Of a stretch of 64,000 bases of DNA, positions 1-9,191 are shown one piece after another. A program made the position numbers and the translations under genes. The stretch lies in contig NZ_JABXYX010000003.1 of NCBI RefSeq assembly GCF_017982655.1, positions 62,001 through 126,000 of the forward strand, in the 5' to 3' direction. Origin of the DNA: Brasilonema sp. CT11. Lineage in GTDB: Bacteria; Cyanobacteriota; Cyanobacteriia; Cyanobacteriales; Nostocaceae. The notes beneath the pieces were generated by a model, which searched no databases, had not been told where the DNA came from, and saw only the letters and a program-made list of their open reading frames with translations. How positions within the stretch are numbered: position 1 is the first letter of the stretch; every line of letters begins with the position of its first letter.

Positions 1-499
1 AATTATGAATAGTATGTTAAAGGCTTGATATAAGACTACTTTGATTTATTGAATTTTTAATGTCTCAGAATTTTAATGATTATACAAGGACAGTTAAGAC
101 AGTTAAGACAGTTAAGACAGTTAACTGAATAAACATTTAAGAAATTAACGATAGGTGTGTTAAAAGCTTGATAAAACGCTGATACTTATTTTTTTTAAAG
201 TAACTTTTTTTGCTACTTTTCGCACTTTGAACAAAAGTCTTTTACTGCTACAATTTGGTAATCTAAAACTTAGCAGTAATTAAATAGTCACCTGTCACCC
301 CGCCTGAAAGGGTGGGCACCAACATTCAAAGCTGTGTTGTACAGTCGATGTCGTTTATGCCATGAGCGATCGCCTTAAGTCGTATGGAGTCTCAAAAGAG
401 ATACTAAGGGTTGGATATTTTATTTTTAATTCTTCTTTGTAAGAGTAATCAAATAATCGTTATCAATGTTTAAATAATTTATAAGGAGTTACTTTTACT
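1..499. other. Intergenic region with a 9-bp tandem repeat, no gene seen
   Basis: No convincing gene is seen in this AT-rich stretch. It holds four head-to-tail copies of the 9-mer CAGTTAAGA at about 91-125. The end of the stretch carries the ribosome binding site AAGGAGT (483-489) of the first MscS gene. Confidence 0.6.
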
Positions 500-1612
500 T
501 TGGATATCACTCTCTTCTCTGAAACAGTTCGAGATAATCTGCTCCCTCTGGTCATTATTGCCTCTGCTATGGGGGTAGCAGTCGTTTTTTTTGCTGTGTT
601 ATTTCTTTTAGTTTTTTTATTTAAAAAAATGACTGAATTCATGACAAATCGCTTCTTATCTCCTGAAGGAAGAAGAATGTATAACAAAGTCGTTTCTTCT
701 TATCAAAATTTCTTGATTTTAACTGTCGTGTTAGTCCTGACTGACTTGACTTTATTAGTGATTCCTAAACCAAATTGGCTCAACTACCTCGAATTTCCTC
801 TGGCATTGCTAGTTGCTATTATGGTGGGTTGGTTGAGTTCTCGCTTGTTTGAAAAATTCTACCAGGCTTACTTGCAAGAAAGTACCTTAAGTCGAAAAAT
901 CAACGGTGAGTTACTGGTGGTTGGTAATATTGTTGCGGATGCAGCTATTTTTCTGATTATCCTCTTCATTTTCGCTCAGACTCACCGAATCAATGTCTTA
1001 GGTTTGACAGCAAGTTTGGGACTTGGGGGATTAGCTGTTGCTTTCGCAGCGCAACAAACTTTGCAGCAGTTGTTGGGTGGTATTGTACTCTACATTGACC
1101 GACCTTTTGTCATTGATGACTATATCGGTTTACCTGATGGTACATTTGGTAGAGTCGAGTCCATTGGGTTGCGTTCTACTAAAATTCGTAATTCTGGTAA
1201 AGGAACTTTAACCATAGTTCCTAATAGTTCCCTGACAAGCATGAGTATCGAGAACTTTACGGGAGCTAAAAAAGTCGTTTATCTCATGTATTTAACTTTC
1301 TATCGACAAGTGCTGGAAGATGAAAGAGCTTGGATTCGACAAATAATATTAGAAACTACCAGAGAGATTTTTGGTATTGACTCTCGCAATACGGATGTAA
1401 TATATAAAGATGTTCTTCAACAGGGAAAAGATAATATCACTCAGGCTCAAATAAACTTTTTTATTCTCGGTTCTGGTGAGATGTCAATGGAAATGCGCCG
1501 CCAGTTGCTAGAGATGGCGAAAGAAAACATAAGTATGCAACTCAAAGATTATGGTATTGCCTTTGATCTTGAAGAAAAAGAAGTTGATGTTGATGCACCA
1601 GCTACTATTTAA
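500..1612 (+). CDS. MscS-family mechanosensitive ion channel (370 aa)
   Basis: Predicted small-conductance mechanosensitive channel of the inner membrane, which would open under membrane tension to release solutes after hypo-osmotic shock. Several hydrophobic segments fill the first half (about residues 15-45, 70-125 and 140-200). The last one is the Gly/Ala-rich pore helix (GLGGLAVAFAAQQTLQQLL), followed by the soluble beta domain with the usual IDRPF and VPNSSL motifs. The start is TTG at 500: AAGGAGT lies 10 bases upstream and no ATG fits as well. A second MscS gene follows after 18 bases on the same strand, so the two are probably co-transcribed. The family call is firm; the true stimulus and ion selectivity are not visible. 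Confidence 0.9.
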   Translation: MDITLFSETVRDNLLPLVIIASAMGVAVVFFAVLFLLVFLFKKMTEFMTNRFLSPEGRRMYNKVVSSYQNFLILTVVLVLTDLTLLVIPKPNWLNYLEFPLALLVAIMVGWLSSRLFEKFYQAYLQESTLSRKINGELLVVGNIVADAAIFLIILFIFAQTHRINVLGLTASLGLGGLAVAFAAQQTLQQLLGGIVLYIDRPFVIDDYIGLPDGTFGRVESIGLRSTKIRNSGKGTLTIVPNSSLTSMSIENFTGAKKVVYLMYLTFYRQVLEDERAWIRQIILETTREIFGIDSRNTDVIYKDVLQQGKDNITQAQINFFILGSGEMSMEMRRQLLEMAKENISMQLKDYGIAFDLEEKEVDVDAPATI

Positions 1613-1630
1613 TTTAACTTTTGGCTCCAA

Positions 1631-2767
1631 ATGAAGACTCTACTTAGCATAAAACCTTCGTTGTCTCTTGATGAAGCGACGCAAAAGCTTCTGATTGCAA
1701 TTGGAATTAAACTCGCCATTTTCTTATTTTTTCTCTTCTTGGCTTTTATAGTTGGGAAATCTATTCCTCGCTTGCTTAAGCTGATTGTTCGGAGATTTAC
1801 ACCTCAAATAGTTTTTAGGATTTATGAAAAATTAGTCAATTCAATAGAAAAGAAACTGGGAATAGTAGCAACATTAATTCTCGTTTCGGTTTGTTTGAAT
1901 ATTATTCAAGAATACACGGGATTTTACCGATTTTTAAAATTTTTCTCAGATTTATCAATAGCGATTAGTATTGCGCTCTTTATGTCTAGTTTTTTTCGTA
2001 ATTTCTTGCGTTTTTACGGAATGGAATTGATTCGCAAACTGGGTTTTGAGATTGATGAGTTAATACTCGTTTTTGAAACCATTGCTAACGGAATTATTGG
2101 GTTTATTGTGGCTGTAGCATTTGCTCAAAGCCAGAACGTTAACTTGATTGGTTTAATTGCTGGTTTGGGGATTGGGGGTATAGCGGTTGCTTTTGCATCT
2201 CAAAAAACTCTGGAACAGATTCTTGGAACAATTGTCATCTACTTAGATCGTCCTTATATTCCTGGAGAATACATTCGCGTTCATTTAAGTTCCCAAGGAC
2301 TTCTATTTGCGCGTGTGGAAGCTATTGGTTTGCGTTCAACTAAGCTGCGGACACTTGCTAAAAGTACCCTTGTTATTGTTCCCAACTCACTGATGGCGGA
2401 AGCAGATATAGAAAACGTGACGCGAGGGAAAAAGGTCATGGTCTTGCTCTATCTTGATTTTGCTAAGCGTTTAGAAAAACCTGAACAAGCATTACTGGAA
2501 AAAGTGATCAAGGAAAGTACTAACACATTATTTGGAATAGATCCAAACAGTACAAAGATTACTTTATATCCCCTTGAGGGTAATCTAAATGGAGTTCGTG
2601 CGAGGGTGAGTTTCTTTATCTTAGGCTCAAATGACAATTCGATTGAGTTCCGCAAGCGTTTGTTAGAGCTAGCTAATGAATCTATGTCGAAAAAGCTTAG
2701 TAGTCATGGCATAGAATTTACCATGCAAGAACCAACACTCTACGTCGAATCTCCCGTAACAATTTAG
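1631..2767 (+). CDS. MscS-family mechanosensitive ion channel, tandem paralogue (378 aa)
   Basis: Second member of a tandem MscS pair. It has hydrophobic segments at roughly residues 25-50, 75-125 and 150-200, a pore helix (GLGIGGIAVAFASQKTLEQIL) and a beta domain with YLDRPY and IVPNSLM motifs that match the first gene position by position. The proteins share architecture but differ substantially in sequence, which fits an old duplication and possibly a hetero-oligomer or specialised channels. The ATG at 1631 lies 18 bases after the first gene's stop and has no strong Shine-Dalgarno sequence, so translation may be coupled. Confidence 0.9.
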   Translation: MKTLLSIKPSLSLDEATQKLLIAIGIKLAIFLFFLFLAFIVGKSIPRLLKLIVRRFTPQIVFRIYEKLVNSIEKKLGIVATLILVSVCLNIIQEYTGFYRFLKFFSDLSIAISIALFMSSFFRNFLRFYGMELIRKLGFEIDELILVFETIANGIIGFIVAVAFAQSQNVNLIGLIAGLGIGGIAVAFASQKTLEQILGTIVIYLDRPYIPGEYIRVHLSSQGLLFARVEAIGLRSTKLRTLAKSTLVIVPNSLMAEADIENVTRGKKVMVLLYLDFAKRLEKPEQALLEKVIKESTNTLFGIDPNSTKITLYPLEGNLNGVRARVSFFILGSNDNSIEFRKRLLELANESMSKKLSSHGIEFTMQEPTLYVESPVTI

Positions 2768-2874
2768 CTTAATTCGCGAAAAACTCTCCTGCCTACTCAA
2801 AAGCACAAAACCAGCCTTGGTCACGCGTGTTGTATGGTTTAGGTATTCATCACGTTGGTCGCGTGGCCGACATT

Positions 2875-3555
2875 CTATAAGATAAAATTTCCATTGACAT
2901 CACCACCAGCAATCCATTCAACATCAAAAACTTCCGCAAAGCACTTTGCCACATGAGCGCGTACCTCCAACAAAGAAATATCAGGAATCCACTGAGCTAA
3001 ACTGCCCACAGGTTTATCAGCAATACCACAAGGTACGATGCGCTCAAATCCGCTCATGTCAGGACAAACATTTAATGCAAAGCCGTGCATGGTTATCCAA
3101 CGGCTGACTTTAATCCCGATCGCAGCAACTTTCAGCCCTTCTAACCAAACACCTGTAAAACCAGGATTGCGTTCTCCTTGTAAGCCATACATTTTGAGTG
3201 TACGAATTAAGACTTCTTCTAGTTGACGCAAGTACCAGTGAAGGTCTTTATGGTAATGTTGTAAATTTAAAATTGGGTATCCTACCAGTTGACCAGGACA
3301 ATGGTATGTGACTTCGCCACCTCGTTCAACTCGATGCACTTCATAGGTACTGTTAGTCTGGTCAAATTTGAGAAATTCTGAATTGGCTCCTTGCCCCAAA
3401 GTGTAGACAGGCGGATGTTCTAGCAAGATTAGCACATCTTCCAGGCTTGGGTTTTGAATGCGCTCAGCTAGAAGGGTGCGCTGCCATATCAGCGCATCTG
3501 AGTATGGTATCACTACTTGGTTATATAGCAAACATCGATTTTTGTGCAAAGACAT
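2875..3555 (-). CDS. lipB: Octanoyltransferase LipB (226 aa)
   Basis: Lipoyl(octanoyl) transferase, which moves octanoate from acyl carrier protein to lipoyl domains of 2-oxoacid dehydrogenases and glycine cleavage H protein, the first step of lipoate assembly. The family motifs are present: [17 protein letters not shown] around residues 78-94, the catalytic lysine in [15 protein letters not shown] (K149) and the catalytic cysteine in [14 protein letters not shown] (C176). I chose the ATG at 3555 over a start 39 bases upstream because LipB proteins begin shortly before this point and the extra 13 residues look like untranslated leader. It is divergent from the small ORF at 3628. Confidence 0.95.
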   Translation of the reverse strand: MSLHKNRCLLYNQVVIPYSDALIWQRTLLAERIQNPSLEDVLILLEHPPVYTLGQGANSEFLKFDQTNSTYEVHRVERGGEVTYHCPGQLVGYPILNLQHYHKDLHWYLRQLEEVLIRTLKMYGLQGERNPGFTGVWLEGLKVAAIGIKVSRWITMHGFALNVCPDMSGFERIVPCGIADKPVGSLAQWIPDISLLEVRAHVAKCFAEVFDVEWIAGGDVNGNFIL

Positions 3556-3627
3556 GTTACAAACAAAGAAAAAATCAACCAGAATACAGAGCAAAATGTA
3601 TCTCTTGTAACCAATAAGGGGTGAAAA

Positions 3628-3783
3628 ATGTCAAGCTATGCAAAGGATTTTAAAGGAAAGTCAAGGAATTGGTTTTCCAAAATACAAGATGCTAATTTTG
3701 AATATATAACCTCAATGGAGTTGGGAGGAATTCTCACAAAAGAACTGTCAGGCCAACAAAACAGTAATAAGTCTAATGGCTGA
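3628..3783 (+). CDS. Small hypothetical protein (51 aa)
   Basis: A 51-codon ORF I do not recognise. It begins [20 protein letters not shown] and ends in an Asn/Ser-rich tail (QQNSNKSNG). It is basic at the N-terminus, soluble and lacks Cys. Support is a strong Shine-Dalgarno sequence (AAGGGGTG, about 6 bases before the ATG) and a position divergent from lipB. It could be a genuine small protein or part of the long leader that precedes lrtA. No homologue is known to me. Confidence 0.4.
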   Translation: MSSYAKDFKGKSRNWFSKIQDANFEYITSMELGGILTKELSGQQNSNKSNG

Positions 3784-4094
3784 TGACGCCTAAACAATGG
3801 TTGACAGAAAATACAAAATTAAGAATAGCAAAAAGACTTGTGTATTTTAGGAAAAACGATTAAACCTTCACCAAGCAGAAAATCAAAGAAGTCTGCGTCA
3901 TCTCTGATTGCTTTTCAACCGATTGGAATCACAGTAGAGGTTCGTGAGGCAAAGATGGGCGAAACCTCACAAAAACTTAGATGTAGTCAGTCTAAATCCG
4001 TTGACGATTGATTCTGGCGGCAGTCATAGATCTTACCGCATTTCCTTGTCATCCCAAACAAAATTCACATAAAACATAGAGCGGGAGAGTTTAC
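3784..4094 (+). promoter_or_regulatory. Long leader / promoter region of lrtA
   Basis: About 310 bases precede lrtA without a recognisable gene. In Synechococcus sp. PCC 7002 the lrtA transcript has a long 5' untranslated leader that affects light-dependent mRNA stability (established knowledge). The spacing here would allow a similar leader (inference). The ribosome binding site GGGAGAG lies at about 4083-4089. I see no conserved riboswitch motif. Confidence 0.35.
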
Positions 4095-4745
4095 ATGAAG
4101 CTTGTCATTCACGGCAAAAATATTGAAATCACCGATGCAATTAGGGATTATGTGCATCAAAAAATTGAAAAGGCGGCAAGTCATTATCAAAACATCACCC
4201 ATGAAGTGGATGTGCATCTGAGCGTAGCTCGTAATCCCCGAATTAATCCCAGGCAGGCGGCTGAAGTCACTATTTATGCTAATGGCAGTGTTATTCGTGC
4301 TGAGGAGAGTAGCGAGAACCTCTACGCCAGTATAGATTTGGTGTCAGACAAAATTGCCCGTCGGCTACGTAAATATAAAGAGCGGCGTCAAGAGAAGAAA
4401 ACACACGCGCAAGAAACAATTGAAGGAGTTGTTCAAGAGGCAGTCGTCACAGATTTAATAGGCGATCGCACTCCAGAACTACCTGAAGAAGTGGTTCGTT
4501 GTAAATATTTTGCCATGCCTCCGATGACTATGGCAGAAGCTTTAGAACATCTGCAATTGGTAGGACACGACTTTTATATGTTCCACAATGTGGATACTGG
4601 CGAAATCAATGTGATTTACGAACGCAATCACGGCGGTTATGGCGTGATTCAACCACGTCATACTAATAATGGTCATACCAACGGCAAGAACGGCAAGACA
4701 AGCAATGGTGAGGTTGCTATGCCGGAGAAATCTTTCCACAAGTAA
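4095..4745 (+). CDS. lrtA: Long-form ribosome hibernation factor LrtA/HPF (216 aa)
   Basis: Ribosome hibernation promoting factor of the long type. The N-terminal domain (residues 1-110, [20 protein letters not shown] and following) binds the 30S decoding site. The C-terminal domain (about residues 135-195, [21 protein letters not shown] and following) mediates 100S dimer formation in long HPFs. In cyanobacteria this gene is lrtA, light-repressed, protecting ribosomes in the dark or in stationary phase. The 20-residue tail is rich in Asn, Gly, Thr and Lys. The start is set by GGGAGAG upstream of the ATG. It faces prxQ convergently across a strong hairpin. Confidence 0.95.
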   Translation: MKLVIHGKNIEITDAIRDYVHQKIEKAASHYQNITHEVDVHLSVARNPRINPRQAAEVTIYANGSVIRAEESSENLYASIDLVSDKIARRLRKYKERRQEKKTHAQETIEGVVQEAVVTDLIGDRTPELPEEVVRCKYFAMPPMTMAEALEHLQLVGHDFYMFHNVDTGEINVIYERNHGGYGVIQPRHTNNGHTNGKNGKTSNGEVAMPEKSFHK

Positions 4746-4763
4746 GATCTAAGAGCAAGTAAG

Positions 4764-4804
4764 GTAAGTGGAGCGATCGCCTAAAGTGCGATCGCTCCAC
4801 TCAC
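4764..4804. terminator. Hairpin between convergent lrtA and prxQ
   Basis: A 17-bp stem with one mismatch (4764-4780 pairing with 4788-4804) around a 7-base loop. Each arm contains a HIP1-like GCGATCGC. It sits between the 3' ends of two convergent genes and has no clear U-tract, so it is probably a bidirectional terminator or 3'-end stabiliser. Confidence 0.6.
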
Positions 4805-4845
4805 CCTATTCAAAAAACTTTATTTACTCTTTAAGATCGCTGCTA

Positions 4846-5304
4846 TTAAGCTGTTTGCAGTTGTTGCAACGTTTTGATTGCTTCCTCAACGTGACCTTTA
4901 AAGTTAAACATTGAGTCAAAGACATACTGCACAACTCCTTGGTTATCAATAACATAACTCACCCGACCGGGAATCAAACCGAAGGCTGTAGTTGCGCCGT
5001 ATTGCTTGCGCACTTGGTCGCCTTTATCGCTTAAAAGGGTAAAAGGCAGTTGGTACTTGGCGGCAAATTTTTGGTGAGACTCAGGTGAGTCACCACTCAC
5101 ACCAATGACTTCTGCGCCTGCTGTTTTAAAGACTTCGTATTGGTCGCGAAAGGCACACGATTGAGTTGTACATCCTGGTGTGTCGTCCTTGGGGTAAAAG
5201 TACAGGACGACTGGTTTGCCACGAAAATCTTGCAGGCTTACAGGTGTACCGTTCTGGGACGGTAATGTAAAATTGGGAGCGGTGTCTCCTACTTTAACTG
5301 GCAT
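4846..5304 (-). CDS. prxQ: Peroxiredoxin Q / BCP (152 aa)
   Basis: Thioredoxin-dependent atypical 2-Cys peroxiredoxin that reduces H2O2 and alkyl hydroperoxides. The thioredoxin-like fold is complete, with peroxidatic Cys45 and resolving Cys50 in DTPGCTTQSCAFRD, the PrxQ spacing of four intervening residues. The length is typical of the family. The ATG at 5304 (MPVKVGDTAPNF) is preferred to a TTG nine bases upstream because the family begins here. No signal peptide is seen, so it should be cytosolic. Confidence 0.95.
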   Translation of the reverse strand: MPVKVGDTAPNFTLPSQNGTPVSLQDFRGKPVVLYFYPKDDTPGCTTQSCAFRDQYEVFKTAGAEVIGVSGDSPESHQKFAAKYQLPFTLLSDKGDQVRKQYGATTAFGLIPGRVSYVIDNQGVVQYVFDSMFNFKGHVEEAIKTLQQLQTA

Positions 5305-5473
5305 AGATTTCAATTCAATTTCAAAATTTCAATTAAAAATTGCATATCGGTAAGAGATACCTAATGCAAAATTTGTGTTAACAAAATTTTAACTTGTATT
5401 TCATTCTACGAATTTATCTTGATTATGTGTACAAAGCGGGGTAGTTTGTATTATTCAATGCAAAATTCCGCTT

Positions 5474-6613
5474 ATGGGTCGTCTCACTTCACTTGATGTA
5501 TTTCGCGGCATCACTATCGCAGCCATGATTCTTGTTAACATGGCAGGTGTTGCCGACGAATCGAAAGTCTACTCTCCACTGCTCCATGCAGATTGGCACG
5601 GCTGTACGCCAACTGATTTAGTCTTTCCTTTCTTTCTGTTTATTATCGGTGTAGCGATGACTTTCTCCTTGTCAAAGTACACTGGCGACAATAAACCCAC
5701 AGCGCCTGTTTACTTGCGTATTTTGCGTCGCGCTGCGATTTTATTCGCTTTAGGATTATTACTCAATGGTTTTTGGAATAAAGGTCCTTGGACATTTGAT
5801 TTGAGTACTATCCGCATTATGGGAGTGTTGCAACGCATTAGCTTGGCATATCTCCTTGCTTCTGTTACTGTCCTTAAACTCTCAGGTAAAGGACAATGGA
5901 TACTGGCAGGAGTGTTACTCATCGGTTACTGGTTAGCCATGATGTATGTGCCTGTTCCTGGTTATGGCGCTGGAGTGCTGACGACGCGGGAGGGAAATTT
6001 CGGTGCTTATATAGACCGCTTAATTATTCCTCAAGCACATCTTTACAAGGGTGATGGTTTTAAGAATTTAGGAGATCCAGAGGGACTTTTTGGCACTATT
6101 CCCGCTATTGTGAGTGTATTGGCTGGATATTTCGCTGGACAATGGATACGCGCTCAGTCACTGAAATCTCGTACAAGCATAGGTTTAGTCTTATTTGGTA
6201 TTGGTTGCTTAATTATTGGTTGGGCATGGGGCTGGACATTCCCGATTAACAAAAAGCTATGGACAAGTTCTTATGTAATTTTCACTAGTGGTTGGGCATT
6301 ATTGTTACTTGCAGCTTGTTATGAACTTATTGAAGTGCGGCGGGTACGGCGTTGGGATAAACCTTTTGAAGTGCTGGGATTAAATGCCATTTCCCTTTTT
6401 GTTGCTTCTGTACTACTAATTAAAGTTTTGGTGAGAACTAAAGTCGGGTCTGGGGAAAATGCTCCCAGCACTTATGATTGGATTTACCAGAATGTCTTTG
6501 CGTCTTGGGCTGGTGCGATGAATGGTTCTTTACTTTTCGCCATTGTCACTGTGTTACTTTGGGTGGCGATCGCTTATGTGATGTATCAGCGGCGATGGTT
6601 TTTCAAGGTTTGA
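5474..6613 (+). CDS. HGSNAT/NagX-like multi-pass acyltransferase, DUF5009 type (379 aa)
   Basis: Multi-pass membrane protein with about ten hydrophobic segments. The opening block MGRLTSLDVFRGITIAAMIL, followed by a DLVFPFFLFIIGVAM segment, is characteristic of the heparan-alpha-glucosaminide N-acetyltransferase / DUF5009 family. Family members are thought to carry acetyl groups across the membrane to sugars, so a role in modifying a periplasmic glycan or cell-wall sugar is likely, but the substrate is unknown. The ATG at 5474 fits the family N-terminus. A short RiPP-like gene follows 115 bases downstream on the same strand. Confidence 0.85.
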   Translation: MGRLTSLDVFRGITIAAMILVNMAGVADESKVYSPLLHADWHGCTPTDLVFPFFLFIIGVAMTFSLSKYTGDNKPTAPVYLRILRRAAILFALGLLLNGFWNKGPWTFDLSTIRIMGVLQRISLAYLLASVTVLKLSGKGQWILAGVLLIGYWLAMMYVPVPGYGAGVLTTREGNFGAYIDRLIIPQAHLYKGDGFKNLGDPEGLFGTIPAIVSVLAGYFAGQWIRAQSLKSRTSIGLVLFGIGCLIIGWAWGWTFPINKKLWTSSYVIFTSGWALLLLAACYELIEVRRVRRWDKPFEVLGLNAISLFVASVLLIKVLVRTKVGSGENAPSTYDWIYQNVFASWAGAMNGSLLFAIVTVLLWVAIAYVMYQRRWFFKV

Positions 6614-6728
6614 GGAATTCCACTCCTAAAGTAGTACGTACAGAACCTCGGAAAATATAACTTACGGAAGAGATATACTTATGACAAAGATTATATAATA
6701 CTGACTCAGAAAAAAAGGGAAAAAAAAC

Positions 6729-6893
6729 ATGAATCCTTCACAAGAACAACCCACCAACAAAGAATTTCTAGATGGTGAACTATCAGACGAAGAATTGAAA
6801 ATGATAACAGCCGCATCGTCTGATGATGGTGGCTATGCTGAAGTAAATGTAGGCTCCATAATAAACCTAAAGGCGGGTTTAAAGTTTAAATAG
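6729..6893 (+). CDS. Small RiPP-precursor-like peptide (54 aa)
   Basis: A 54-codon ORF with an A/G-rich ribosome binding site (AAGGGA). The acidic N-terminal part, NKEFLDGELSDEELKMITAA, strongly resembles the leaders of class II lanthipeptide or Nif11/mersacidin-like precursors, in which ELSDEEL is followed by a hydrophobic pair and a small-residue cleavage site. The C-terminal 25 residues start SSDDGGYAEVNVG, contain no Cys, and end in a basic hydrophobic tail (INLKAGLKFK). No LanM, C39 transporter or other modifying enzyme is adjacent, and the next gene (a GT1 enzyme) is about 960 bases away. It is possibly an orphan precursor acted on in trans. Confidence 0.6.
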   Translation: MNPSQEQPTNKEFLDGELSDEELKMITAASSDDGGYAEVNVGSIINLKAGLKFK

Positions 6894-7855
6894 TCGTAAT
6901 TAAAGTGACAATGTGACTATCAAAAACTTGATTTTTGTTGACGCTTTTTAAGTGATCGCTAATTATCAAAAAGCTATTGTGAGAAGCTTAAAACTCTTGT
7001 TCTCCGAACCAGTTTGGAAACTATTGTTTAAAACACGTGGGTTCTTAAGATCCGCCTAAATTTGTCTAAAAAAGGGAGACTTCTACCCCATGTTTTAATA
7101 GTTGGATTTGGGGAAGCCCCATCTTCAGGCGGGAGCCTGAAGGCAAGATGAGGTACTTCACGAAGGTATACGACAATTTTGTGTACTCAATTTACACTTT
7201 CCAAATAGGGAGCATCCCTATTTTGTAGGAATTATGTTTGTTTGTCCGCAGCGTTAGCGTAGCGTGCCTGGAGGGCATACGAAGCGACAGCGTAGTGAAG
7301 CAATAGCAATATATGGGATTGCTTCGCTACACCCTCCGGGAACGCCCATCGCTGTGAGAGCGGGAAATCCTCCTGCATAGCGCTGGTTTCACTATGTTGC
7401 GCTCGCTGCGGACAATTCATAACCGGGGTTTGATATAACTTAATCCTTGTTTTGAGGCACTTTCGCAACAAAAAAATTTAAATGACAAGTAGGGAATGCG
7501 ATTGCGAGGGAGCAACAGACGCCTAAGCGCAAAGCGCACGGTGCGTGAACAGCGTATGCCTCAATTCATGATTATCTCTGAAGTTGAGGATAAGTATAAT
7601 ATTTTTATTTAACCAGAATGAAAAAACAGAATGAAAAAAGCGTCCGAGGAAAGTGATCGCATTTGCAAATGGATGCAAAGAAATATTAGTGTAAAATAAT
7701 CAATCAGGCGATCACGAACGCGAGTGCGTGTGCTTTACGGTTTAGCGCCCTAAGCTCCAGTCAAACTGAACTTAGCTCTGTCCAGTGCCAGAAGTTCAGG
7801 GGGAGGACAGTCTTTGGCACAGCCCTCCGGAAATGCCCTTTAGCAGTACCTAGAT
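6894..7855. repeat. Repeat-rich intergenic region
   Basis: No credible gene. The region is a patchwork of dispersed cyanobacterial repeats: a hairpin at 7123-7142 (8-bp stem CTTCAGGC/GCCTGAAG), a GGGAGCATCCC motif at about 7209 shared with the element at 15341, and GC-rich pieces such as GCGTTAGCGTAGCGTGCC near 7250 and GCGCAAAGCGCACGGTGCG near 7527. A short open frame at 7232-7471 on the minus strand is built from these repeats and is not counted as a gene. Confidence 0.6.
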
Positions 7856-9013
7856 ATGAGTACTATAGTCATCACAAGTTACGGTACATTAGGAGACAAC
7901 TTACCTTATATTGCACTCGGAAAAGTCCTAAAAGCTAGAGGGCATAAAGTATGTATGGTGGTAAATGAAGCGGTACATTCCTATGTTTTAAAAGCTGGAC
8001 TGGAAGCTGTTACTATCCCTCTGCCAAGGATGGGTCCTGAAGAAGCGCGACGTGATGTACACAAATGGAACCGATTGCCTTTATTGAGGGGACAGTCGCC
8101 AGACAAAACAGAATCTATGGCGTTCAAGCATAACATAATGGATGGTGGGAGCTCTCTGTTAGAGGTATGTCATGATGCAGATATGTTAATTTCTGGTAGT
8201 TTGCAGGATGGATTGGCAGCCGCGATAACAGATATTTGTGATATTTGCTGGGTTCGAGCTTGTGTGGTTCCGTTTATTCTTTGCTTTTCTCACGCAGAAA
8301 CTGAAGATCAAAGTCTTCGCAATAATTGGTTTAATATCAAAAATTCAAACCGCTTGATTTTGGCTGCCAGTCCCCATTTTTGCCAATTGTCTCCAGAATA
8401 TTCTCATGTACATCAAACGGGTTTCTGGTTTTATGAAGATTCAGATTGGAGCGGTGGGCAACCCAGTAAAGAGATTAGGGAATTTGTCGAGCAGGAACCC
8501 AAACCTTTAGTGCTTACATATAGCAGTGTACCTGCGGAAAATCCTCAGGAAATTGTGGAAGTTCACGTCCGCGCTGCAGCTAAATTGGGTCGTCGAATTC
8601 TGATTCAGCAAGGCTGGGCAGACTTTAATGAAAGCCATTTACCATCAGACATCGAGCGGGATAAAGTCATGTTTGCAAATGGTTTGATAGGGCACGATTG
8701 GTTGTTTTCCCGTGCAGCCGCCGTGATTACTCATGGCGGAGTCGGGACAATTGCGCGGTCGTTACGTAATGGCTGTCCAGTGCTGTTGGAACCCTTAGCC
8801 TTCGATCAATTTTTTAATGCGCTACAGGTGCAGAAATTAGGGGTGGGAACTGCTATGGACTCACAGAAGCTGACAGCGGATAGAGTAGCGAATGTTTTAG
8901 ACAAAAAAATATTGACACCTGATTATAAAAGACGGGCTGTTGAAGTTGGTGAGAAAATCAAAGCTGAACAGGGTTTAATCACAGCGTGCGACTTAATCGA
9001 GAGCTGGTTGTGA
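7856..9013 (+). CDS. GT1 (UGT/MGT-like) glycosyltransferase (385 aa)
   Basis: GT-B fold glycosyltransferase of the family that includes macrolide, sterol and flavonoid UDP-sugar transferases. The N-terminal Rossmann motif (ITSYGTLGDNLPYIALGKVL, residues 6-25) and the C-terminal donor-binding block with ITHGGVGTIARSL near residue 295 are both clear. The protein is soluble with no signal peptide. It probably glycosylates a lipid or secondary metabolite; the acceptor is unknown. It stands alone between repeat-rich gaps, so context does not reveal a pathway. Confidence 0.85.
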   Translation: MSTIVITSYGTLGDNLPYIALGKVLKARGHKVCMVVNEAVHSYVLKAGLEAVTIPLPRMGPEEARRDVHKWNRLPLLRGQSPDKTESMAFKHNIMDGGSSLLEVCHDADMLISGSLQDGLAAAITDICDICWVRACVVPFILCFSHAETEDQSLRNNWFNIKNSNRLILAASPHFCQLSPEYSHVHQTGFWFYEDSDWSGGQPSKEIREFVEQEPKPLVLTYSSVPAENPQEIVEVHVRAAAKLGRRILIQQGWADFNESHLPSDIERDKVMFANGLIGHDWLFSRAAAVITHGGVGTIARSLRNGCPVLLEPLAFDQFFNALQVQKLGVGTAMDSQKLTADRVANVLDKKILTPDYKRRAVEVGEKIKAEQGLITACDLIESWL

Positions 9014-9191
9014 AGGTGATGCTAACTGCGTGCCTCGCAGGAACGGAGAAATTACTGTAAAGCCTTCCAACTAAGTTTATGAATCATTTCATGTCCGGCT
9101 AATCACTTTGTATTTGATACTCCTCAACTTAGCAGTGCTGAACCATTTTCTGCTTTTTAGTCTAAACTCCAGCTGCTGATTATGCCATTAT

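Noticed and set aside
7232-7471. Open frame of 79 codons on the minus strand
   Set aside because: It is composed of dispersed GC-rich repeat sequence, has no ribosome binding site and no family-like features.
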